A DNA stretch of 40,820 bases from Suillus spraguei. Its lineage: Eukaryota; Basidiomycota; Agaricomycetes; Boletales; Suillaceae. Each line of letters starts with the position of its first letter. Position 1 is the first letter of the stretch. The DNA lies in assembly GCA_016800925.1 (NCBI GenBank), contig JABCPU010000536.1:1-40820 (forward strand), written 5' to 3'. A model generated the notes under the pieces. That model was not told the DNA's origin, did no database searches, and saw only the letters and a list, made by a program, of their open reading frames with translations. The translations under genes and the position numbers were made by a program. Positions 33,424 through 40,820 of the stretch are shown one piece after another.

Positions 33424-34582
33424 CTTTCACCAAGACCTCATTCCAGGGTTACGACCTTCAATGGCACATGGTCCAGAGACCCTATATTGCTAATAAAAGC
33501 AGTCAGTGTCAGCATCAGAACAAAAAACAGGGTGGTGGCTGCATGCTGCATGGAGTACCGTCAGACTAATTGGCGATAAAGTTAGACTCCTGTTGGCGGG
33601 AGGCGCGACTCAAAATAATTACCAGCAACATCACCCTTTGTCCCCAAGGTTCCCAAGACTAAAGATGGATGAGACGGGGGATCTCCGTATTGGGAATACA
33701 GTCGCTCTATGTCAAGGTCGTACGAGTGGTGAGCATGCGGATTCAGAAAGATATGAGAGGGTATCAGGTACGAGAATAATAAATGTAGCACATGCGCTCG
33801 AGAGACATCCGAGGTTGCATATTATTGAGCAAGGACTATTGCTCAGAAGCACAGATTTGGAACGCTGGAATTGAATGAGTTTGCATGTGGAAGCTATCCG
33901 TGGCGAGTGTAATAGATGGGATAAACTGAGGAAATCGGGGTAAACGGCGGGACCCCCTGGAATATCTTGACGAGGGATTTTAACAGCGGACATTCGGTGG
34001 GAAAGCTTGAATGCAAGCTATGAAGTTAGAGGTTAACTTGGCGTTCTGAGTAGACACAACCAAAACGTCATAGACCACCTCTACCGTTGAGACCTTAGAC
34101 ATACGCTGAGTTTGCACTACATGATATTTCAGCGATCGTCCATACCTCAGACTACAAGATCCCTTGCATACATATTAGCGTGCAAAGGGGACAAATGCCA
34201 GCAGCAAGACACGCGTCGAACGATCGTTGCGTGTGACTCTGCCCTCTAAGGGGGATTCTCAGCAGTTCTGCAATAAAGGTAGGTTTTAGAAATGTGAAAA
34301 GAGGGAGTGTGTGAGAGCTCACAAGGGCATAATAAGACTTTGCACCAGATGGTACTAGCTGGTAACTTGAGCTGTACCTCAATTCTGAAAAGGGGGGGTA
34401 GCTGACACAAGAAAAAATGCGAAAAGGTGTAGGCTAGGTTTCTAAGCCAATCAGATACATGCAGTCCGTTGCACATGCACATACGCTTAGCCAGACCCCA
34501 TGGACCGTCAAAGGTGACATGTGAAGCTTTGAAATATCAGCACCTGATAAGACAACCAAAGGCACTTACTGCAACAATCACA

Positions 34583-35027
34583 ATCTTAGCCTCTGCTGGT
34601 AATGTATGCAGCCCCTGTATAATAATCTGCACAAACTTCGATAATTCGCAACTTGCATGAGTCATCGTCAAAGTGGGCCAGAGCAAATGTATATATCCCG
34701 TCCCGGCTCCGTTCTGTACTCAACCAGGTGGATTTTTCTCCACCTTCGACCGATATTTCTGGACGTGTTCTGGAAAACTCCTTGAAGATCCGCTCAAAGT
34801 TCAAGCGCTCAAAGCCGAGGCAATATTTTGAGTTTTGAAATGTCCAACAAGGTGACGACCAGAAATGGGGAAGAACGTGTAAACTACGTTCATATGTTAA
34901 GCACTGGTGTAGGGTATAGAGAATTTTGACATGAGAGCATCTGGGTCCCCCAGGCTTGTATGCGAAACAAACACATATGTGCATAAGGATTTGGCAGCGT
35001 GAAGCAAGTTGTCTCTGATTACGGCAT
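34583..35027 (-). pseudogene. SnoaL-like (NTF2-fold) gene copy A, decayed
   Basis: Counterpart of the intact gene at 37837-38283. The conserved end is still readable: STWLSTERSRDGIYTFAL, HFDDDSCKL and TGAAYITSRG. At the start codon (35025-35027) a lost base gives ATG CCG TAA where the intact copy has ATG CCC ATA, so translation would stop at once. The middle is rearranged or frame-shifted. Confidence 0.8.
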
Positions 35028-35533
35028 TGAGTTGGTGGCATACGTACTTTTTTGAAAAATTCAGATTGCTTTACCGCAACTTTTTCATCCAAATTAGGCA
35101 ATGTGATGTGACACTTTTCCGCGCCCTCGACCGCATTTGGATGCAAAGCCGCCGAGTTTTTCAAACCCAGCTTCGAGAGTCGCCAAAAAATCGGCCTGGA
35201 CTGAGCGTTAGCTCGGGGTGAGATGCAAGGCAAGTGGAGCCACTTAAGCCGGGGGCGGGATACCTGCTCACAAATACCACCTTATCGAATGACTGTTCGA
35301 GTAGTTTCGAAAACAAAATATGTATCGATACTTCATATTAAAGAATGCTCGATTAAAAAGGAACTACGGAGTGTGAGACTGCGGTGCGAAATTTAAAGGA
35401 AGTGGTGGGTGAGTCGGTCTAAAGAAAAACTGTAGGTGCGAGTGAGAACGTGCGAGGTACAGCGAACTCGACCGTGACGTCGTGGTAGAGAGAGAAACGA
35501 ATGCGGGAAGCGGGCAGCACATTCGCCCGCGAG
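35028..35533. other. junction between duplicated units
   Basis: Sequence separating the start of the unit A pseudogene from the truncated end of the unit B chitinase copy. No gene or clear repeat was recognised. Unit B homology to the chitinase begins abruptly at about 35534 (TTGGCGACAATCG, matching 32896). Confidence 0.5.
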
Positions 35534-36019
35534 ATTATTGGCGACAATCGTATGACCATATCCGTCAGTCGTGGGCGCATCCGAAAATGGATACAATAAG
35601 AGAAATCCCGGCATCATGGTATGATGTCAATATAGATGTTCGTGTGGCATTGCATTGTCAAGCGATACCCACTCTTCAACTTGATCTGCTGGGTGAGAGA
35701 TAAGGGTGCACTAAAGAAAGTCAGACTGAGAAACACTACAACATGGTTGTCCCTAAGGCTTGCGAGACGTTATACCCCTTATTCCCAGATAACAGAGCTT
35801 GAAGCAATCAATATGTGTTAATAAATCTTTGGCGAATACATACTTTGATGCTGCTAGCAGCTGGAGTGTCGGTCTCATCGGAGGCCCAGCTGTCGCTGTA
35901 AATGATAAAGTGAGGAGCTGCAGGTATTGCACGAGCTGAAGGTGCTATGGCCACAAAAGACATATGCTGCCAATGGCTGCGAAGGGGCTGAGAAGACTCG
36001 AGAGTGTGAAAAATATCAT
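35534..36019 (-). pseudogene. truncated GH18 chitinase copy (unit B)
   Basis: Matches exons 1-3 of the chitinase at 31829-33379, introns included: the start codon region (ATG at 36019, then TLSSLLSPFAAIG), the YFIIYSDSW-like block, and the region around the GISLIV and DAPTTDGY motifs near 35560-35620. It stops before the catalytic DGVDIDYE motif, so the whole catalytic half is missing. Indels also shift the frame. Confidence 0.88.
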
Positions 36020-37836
36020 GATGAGCAACGTGAGGTAGAAACGAAGCAGAATATTATCCATCGATAGAAATGTATACTAAACCTCATTCGAGGGTTAGTG
36101 TATCACGATATAACCTTCGATGGCGCATGCATAGAGGCCCCGTCCTGCTGCAGAAGAAGAGGTTGCTAGGATCAGGACGGAAAAAAATAGGATGACGGCT
36201 GGATGCTGCACAGAATGTCGCCAGACAATTTGCGATAAAGTTAGACCCCCTGTTAACGAACGCATGACGAGATACAAAATCGTTACCAGCGGGATCAATC
36301 CATTGCTTCCAAGGTTCCCAAGACCAAAGATGGGTCAGACGCAGGTTCTCCGTCTTGGGAATTTCCAATCGGTTGATGTTGAAAGTCGTTAGAGAGGTGA
36401 ACATGATAGGCATGGGCATTCAGAAAAATATTCGACGTGTCAGGTGCATGCCAGAATCGCCAAATTCTCTGTGCTTGAGAGGTATCAAGTCTGAGGTTGT
36501 ATGTGATGGAGCAAGAAGGATGATACTAACGAAGGTTATCGCTTGGAAGTACGGATTTGGAATACCAAAATTGAATGAGCGTGCATGTGGATGCAATACG
36601 TGCGATACGGTTAGTGCTAGTGAACGTTAACAGAGGAGCTTTGAGCGGAATAGATTCCGGCCACCCTTGACCACAAGATATCGAGTTATATGATGACGTT
36701 ATGGGATGACAGAAGCATACTATGTAGGTCGCCTCTATTTTTGGGACCTCGACATATTTTAACGATCATGTGTACTTCATAATAGCACTTCCGTACACCA
36801 CGTGTGCGCCCTCGGTAGTGGCTGTATCAGCGCCTAGTGGTCAATGTGTCTCGGTAAAAACGATACAACTTGAAATTTCAAGGGAGTGGCTCACTATAAG
36901 TTACTGTCGACATAGTTTTGGATTACAGATGGGCTGTCGAAAAGTATTAGCATGGTTTGACGCTCTACCTAGAGATCCTCTGCGGTATACATGCATATGG
37001 CTGGTCGACTAGAAAAAGCGACAGTCGAACGGATCGTCGTGTGTGACTTTCTTCTCTTGCTATAAAAGGGTTTCTTGGTAGTTCTGCCACAAAATAGATT
37101 TTAGGAATGTGAATTCGCCATGGCCCCCCCGGGTATCCCAGAACCTTTTTTTTTTTCTTTCTAAAAGGGCCTTCATACATTTATGATACAACATTGCTCT
37201 GTTATACAACTCAAGATCATAACTACGCGGGAAGTGTGTTCAGACAAGCAACTTGTCATTGCGCAACAGGTCAATACCTCCAGGATACTGTCTCAACGCC
37301 AATAGGAGCATTGAGCAACTTCCAATAACTCAAAGTACTTGAGTAGAACGCATGATGACACTACAGAGGTCCCATCGTCAGGGAGCTCTTTATCGGAAAC
37401 CACGAGCAAAGCGGGAGGAACAGATGACGAAGCACCCAACGTTGTTGGACCAGAAGCCATGATATGAAAAGTGTTTGAGGAAAGAATTCCAACAGCGCAT
37501 GGGAGGGGAACAGGGAAATGGACGTTTGATGACTAAGGGCATCCTGCGTGATCATACGACAGAAAATTCTTACTTCAATTAAATTTCCCATACCCTCGAA
37601 ACAAAGCAAAAGGGCTTAGTAAAATTTAAAGGGCACAATATAAATTTTGGGACTGCTGGATAGTACTAGCTGATGCCATATTTCGATTCTGAGGAAGTGA
37701 CACGAAGCGAAAAAGGTGCACAATAACAGCAGGTTTTGCTAATCGGAAGTGGTTGGCCACGAGATCCCATGGGCACACAGTGCGTCATGAGAAACTTTTT
37801 GAAACTCTCAGCGCCTGATTACACTCACCTGCAATC
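36020..37836. other. unit B spacer, non-coding
   Basis: Diverged copy of 33380-34580. Plus-strand frames such as 36355-36630 are not conserved between the two units, so they are probably not genes. There is a T10 run near 37147. Confidence 0.5.
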
Positions 37837-38283
37837 TTAGCTTGTGCCCAGCTGACCTTTGCTGGCAAGGTATGCAGCTCCTGTATCTGCCCAAACCTGA
37901 TAATCTGTAACCTTGCAATCGTCGTCAAAGTCCAGCACATATGTAAATATCTCGTCCCAGCTCTGCTCTGTACTCAACCAGGTGAATCTTGCTCTACCCT
38001 TCACCGAAACTTTCTGGACTTCTACATCAACGATATACTCTGAAAACTCCATTCTCTCAAAAATCAAGACTGAGGCTATGCTTTTGAAGTAATCTCGTAC
38101 TCCATCGTGTCCGACGAAGTGACGACCCAGAAATGGAGCAAGAATAGGTAAACCATGTTCATATGCTACGCACTGGTGTGTCACAGAAAAATGCGTCATG
38201 AGAGTGTCTGGGTCTTTCTTGGATGCAAAATCATTGCATAAGGATTTGGCAGCGTGAAGCAAGTTGTCTCTGGTTATGGGCAT
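37837..38283 (-). CDS. SnoaL-like / NTF2-fold protein, intact copy
   Basis: Intronless 148-residue protein with the compact SnoaL/NTF2-like layout: an N-terminal helix (NLLHAAKSLCNDFASK), then DTLMTHFSVTHQCVAYEHG, FLGRHFVGHDGVRDYFKSI, and beta-strand stretches KVSVKGRARFTWLSTEQSW and DEIFTYVLDFDDDCKVTDYQ, ending WADTGAAYLASKG. Members bind or act on small molecules (polyketide cyclases, isomerases, hydratases) or serve only as a fold; the substrate cannot be read here. Start chosen at the first ATG, with TATATAA immediately upstream (38288-38294). Its partner copy at 34583-35027 is dead. No signal peptide, so probably cytosolic. Confidence 0.82.
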   Translation of the reverse strand: MPITRDNLLHAAKSLCNDFASKKDPDTLMTHFSVTHQCVAYEHGLPILAPFLGRHFVGHDGVRDYFKSIASVLIFERMEFSEYIVDVEVQKVSVKGRARFTWLSTEQSWDEIFTYVLDFDDDCKVTDYQVWADTGAAYLASKGQLGTS

Positions 38284-38462
38284 CGTATTATATAGATAGT
38301 GGTCAAAGCCAGGCTTAAAGTTTAATGTTAACGTTAGTGGTTGGAGTAACGCTGCTTAGTAAAGACGGCGAGCCTCAAACTCACGGACACGTGAATTCGT
38401 ACGACGGAGGTCCCTTTCTTTCGTCTTCATTCACCTTTTATGAGCCTCACTGGTCCTCTAAT

Positions 38463-39341
38463 ATGCCGGGCGACTCGCTTATACCAGTGCCAGAGGAGGT
38501 TTTGTGGCGCCCTGGAAGCAAACGCAGCAGCATCCTCTCGTGAGCAGACTACATAGCGTACTTGGGACCTTATGGTCAGGGTGACTAATGATTAACGAAC
38601 ATCAGGAATGATGCACAGCATACTTGCAGTCGCGACATAGAGGAAGTAGTAAAGCGTACATCAAAGCGGATACTGCAGTACGAAAGTCAGATGCAGGAAC
38701 TCAGCGTCAGTTTCTCCAAGTGTCCTTAATGTATTGACACTTCCACTTGCCTTTAGACCAAGCTTGCAGAGGGCTTGAGCAACTTTCGAGCTATGGACAG
38801 CTTGATGCAGGGCTCTCTTGATGAACTGAAGGTCAGCAATTGCCTTGTTTCTAACTGTGACTGTGAAATCAATAACTTGAATCACCGAGCAGAGAGATAC
38901 ACAGTATGCTAAGCATGCACTTAAAGAACATATACCGTGTATCCATGAGGACCTTGACAACTCTCTTATCTCCCTCGAAGAATTGTCACATACACTTCCA
39001 CAAATTAAATCACATGTGACTGAAATACGACGTATATACGATTCTGGTCAAAAGAAAGTAAGAGATTGTGGCGCCTTCCCATCAAAGATTTGACTCATCA
39101 GGAAGGACAGGCCAAGAATCTCGTCACAGACCTTAATTGGTTGAACACTGAGTGGCATGAGCGTTGGCGAGTTATCATCTTCACGAATCACTCCCCAGTT
39201 TCGAAGTGGTGGACTGCCACAATGCGCATCTTGTTTGCTGCAACTTTCATAATATTTGTATGGATTACTTGGGTGGCAATTGTGGGTGCCTATACAGCTC
39301 ACAGACAAAGGCTTGTCTGGGGAGAGAGGCTGATGTCTTAG
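38463..39341 (+). CDS. coiled-coil protein with C-terminal membrane anchor
   Basis: Exons: 38463-38539, 38606-38705, 38757-38831, 38893-39057, 39111-39341, giving 648 nt (215 residues) in frame. The last two acceptors each have a nearby in-frame alternative: 38890 adds one codon, 39102 adds three. Short N-terminus (MPGDSLIPVPEEVLWRPGSK), a long helical region rich in heptad-like leucines and charges (RDIEEVVKRTSKRILQYESQ, LAEGLSNFRAMDSLMQGSLD, LISLEELSHTLPQIKSHVTE), then NLVTDLNWLNTEWHERWRVI. One hydrophobic segment follows (ILFAATFIIFVWITWVAIVGAY) with a short basic tail ending RQRLVWGERLMS. This topology fits a tail-anchored organelle or nuclear-envelope protein with a cytosolic coiled coil. 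I believe the ending is conserved in mushrooms but know no characterised member. An in-frame ATG at 38325 is a less likely start. Confidence 0.8.
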
Positions 39342-39468
39342 ATTCACGCTTTTCTCCCCCTCCTAATTATAAGTAAAAATACTCATTGCTACACCCGTCT
39401 CTTTTGGTGATATGATGATCTGCAGCGTTGTATGTACAACAGCATATATTTAGGTTGTAAATCTCTTC

Positions 39469-40566
39469 CTACGAATCCAAGGGTCTCCTGACCCAAAACA
39501 AATAGTTGCATTCCGCGGCACCCCAGGGCGTAGAAGAACGGGACATCAACTTCCATTCTCCGTTCCATGGAATATATACTATTCCTCGTACTTCCGCTTC
39601 CGATCGTGTAGGTAGACCATGAGCATACGTACGTGTTATCCACGGTCTGGGAGATGCACCGGAGGTTATATGACCAGAGTCTGTTGGATAACTGGAGGAG
39701 GAAGGCAAGGACCGATAGGTTTGGAAGAACGATATAAGCTCGGAAGGGTTAATGAACTTTGAGTACGTGTGGGTCCCCACGGCTACCTTGCGGAGGACGT
39801 ATTCGGCGGTAAAAAATTGTAAGGAAATAGGAGAGTGGCGTCCTTGCAATCGTGGAAAGGAAAAGATGGCCTCCAGGCTGATGTCAAGCAACAGTTATGC
39901 CTGTATCCAACTAGGGTGCCCAGAATGAGACTTACCTTCACCAACTGAGCACAAGCAGACAGGAACGCCACTGGGTTATCTACGTGTTCAATGACCTCCA
40001 TCGAGCATACGACGTCGAACCGTTTGGGCTCTTTGGCAAGCTGTTCTGCAGAAGTATGACGGTATTCCAATGAAGACAGCTGAGGATCACCACTAGCATG
40101 TGTCGAAGCTATCCCAATGTTGGATTCAGATGCATCGATGCCAAGAGTTCGTGCCCCCAGCCTGGTAAGACTCTGGATCACACAATGGTTCTATTCGATA
40201 AGTTATATTGGGCGATGAAGCTGATGGCGAACCTCTGAGAGCAAACCGCCTCCACAACCCACATCCAACACGTCCATACCAGTCAGCACCGCGCATTTAG
40301 ACTCCAACTCTCCCTTGCATCCTCTCCTTTGTTTTCGTACGTGGCGTCAAGGAGTTTTTCCCGGATATAGCGCACCCTTACAGGGTTTAATCGATGCAAC
40401 AACGAAAACTCCCCTTGCTCATTCCACCATAGTGAGGAAAGCCGAGAAAATGGGCAATCTCAGCTGCATTGACAGTCGAGGAAGATGCTGCCGCCGACTG
40501 GAAACATCGAGTGTTTTGGCAAAAGCGCAAGAGCCGCGTCGTCGGTCGGACGGCCGCAGTCAACAT
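39469..40566 (-). CDS. COQ3: ubiquinone biosynthesis O-methyltransferase, three frame breaks
   Basis: Mitochondrial SAM-dependent O-methyltransferase acting twice in coenzyme Q synthesis. Exons (complement): 40233-40566, 39936-40172, 39469-39877, about 326 residues after allowing for the indels. The N-terminus is Arg/Ser/Ala-rich without acids (MLTAAVRPTTRLLRFCQNTR), fitting a mitochondrial presequence. Then EIAHF, WWNEQGEFSLLHRLNPVRV, SAM motif I VLDVGCGGGLLSE near 100-112, LGARTLGIDASESNI, RFDVVCSMEVIEHV, PGGHLFLSTIARTPLS, EAEVRGIVYIPWNGEW and CNYLFWVRR. The frame breaks at 40447-40450 (one T short on the coding strand), 40312-40314 (one G short) and 39811-39816 (one T too many). All are homopolymers while the rest is well conserved, which suggests sequence error. 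It is divergent from the carrier gene 132 bp away. Confidence 0.9.
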
Positions 40567-40698
40567 GGAAGACTTGTCTGACTGTCGGAATTGTTTGAGT
40601 TCGGGAGCAATAAAAACTTACTATTGACGCCATCGGTTAACCAGTGATCCGACAGTCTCGAGCTTCATCTCAGCAGCTGACGGTGCAGTCACAGCTGC
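40567..40698. promoter_or_regulatory. shared divergent promoter, COQ3 / mitochondrial carrier
   Basis: Only 132 bp separate the two start codons. The region includes AATAAAAACTTA and CATCTCAGCAGCTGACGG. Both products are predicted mitochondrial, so coordinated expression is plausible. Confidence 0.4.
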
Positions 40699-40820
40699 AT
40701 GTCTCTACATCAGCCAAGCTTCTTTCCGACAACTGCACTGGTATGTTTCAATCCACCACTCTTTATTTATTTCTGCTCAAAGGTCGTAGACCATGCAGCA
40801 GCAGGCCTCGGAGCAGGCGT
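40699..40820 (+). CDS. FLX1: probable mitochondrial carrier (folate/FAD type), 5' end only
   Basis: First exon 40699-40740 (MSLHQPSFFPTTAL), intron 40741-40782 (GTATGT...CAAAG), second exon from 40783 reading VVDHAAAGLGAG at the window edge. (A/V)DHAAAG.GAG is the start of the first transmembrane helix of fungal Flx1/folate-type SLC25 carriers, normally followed by a PLDLLKVKFQ signature just outside this window. Transports FAD or a related cofactor across the inner mitochondrial membrane. Partial because the window ends. Confidence 0.5.
   Translation, partial: MSLHQPSFFPTTALVCFNPPLFIYFCSKVVDHAAAGLGAG

Larger units (their letters stand above)
32896..35027 (-). repeat. tandem duplication, unit A
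   Basis: The 5' part of the chitinase gene, its upstream region and a SnoaL-like pseudogene are repeated in the same order and orientation at 35534-38285 (unit B). Landmarks shared by the non-coding parts include CCAAGGTTCCCAAGAC followed by AAAGATGG (near 33641-33668 and 36309-36331), and AGTTCTGC followed by GGTTTTAGAAATGTGAA-like sequence (near 34263-34300 and 37080-37111). Units are diverged by many substitutions and indels. Confidence 0.8.
35534..38285 (-). repeat. tandem duplication, unit B
   Basis: Direct-order copy of 32896-35027 containing the chitinase pseudogene, spacer and the intact SnoaL-like gene. The outer boundary lies at the SnoaL start codon: sequence beyond 38285 no longer matches sequence beyond 35027. 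Confidence 0.8.

Noticed and set aside
33506..33874. 122-codon plus-strand ORF upstream of the chitinase
   Set aside because: The equivalent place in the duplicated unit (36100-36630) does not keep this frame, so it is probably non-coding spacer.
34586..35233. 215-codon minus-strand ORF as a larger functional SnoaL-like protein
   Set aside because: Only the C-terminal part matches the intact paralogue. The upstream part is read in a different frame from the paralogue, whose aligned start is followed at once by a stop.

Overview
This is a nuclear window from a basidiomycete fungus, very probably an agaricomycete. Protein genes are densely interrupted by 41-80 nt GT..AG introns. The gene content also fits: a ubiquitin-S27a fusion, replication factor C, a Bye1-type PHD/TFIIS/SPOC protein, a Cdc15/SepH-type kinase, COQ3, a GH18 chitinase and a mushroom-type small secreted protein. 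Helitron and Ty1/copia remnants fit as well. No tRNA, rRNA or CRISPR was seen. All gene models are hand-spliced from reading frames and protein motifs.

Layout. 1-6470 is repeat territory: low-complexity and tandem repeats, a ~430-bp direct repeat, the 3' end of a copia element with its LTR, and a ~350-bp near-perfect hairpin. 6515-8814 holds two conserved genes in divergent orientation, RFC3 (-) and ubiquitin-S27a (+). 8815-11300 is mostly unassigned, with two weak minus-strand frames. 11304-15481 is an eight-exon Bye1/SPOC regulator (-). 16090-19110 is a graveyard: a Helitron helicase remnant, a 387-bp element with inverted ends, and a 5'-truncated DBP6/DDX51 pseudogene. 19110-21700 is unassigned. 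22048-27758 is a very large kinase gene joining a CH domain, a STE11/Cdc15-type kinase domain, a C1-like Cys/His cluster and a possible CaaX end. 28330-29226 holds a decayed unknown gene and two hairpins. 30323-31492 encodes a small secreted protein. 31829-38285 is a tandem duplication of a chitinase + SnoaL-like gene pair in which opposite members survive in each copy. 38463-39341 is a coiled-coil, C-terminally membrane-anchored protein. 39469-40566 is COQ3 (-), divergent from a probable mitochondrial carrier that runs off the right end.

How the genes relate. Most are independent housekeeping functions: replication clamp loading, ribosome and ubiquitin supply, Pol II elongation control, septation or polarity kinase signalling, and coenzyme Q synthesis. 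There is no operon-like cluster. The clearest structural stories are the duplication with reciprocal gene decay, the micro-exon chitinase gene, and recurring one-base indels, mostly in homopolymers, that break otherwise conserved reading frames (RFC3, the kinase, COQ3). The last could be sequencing error or real decay.
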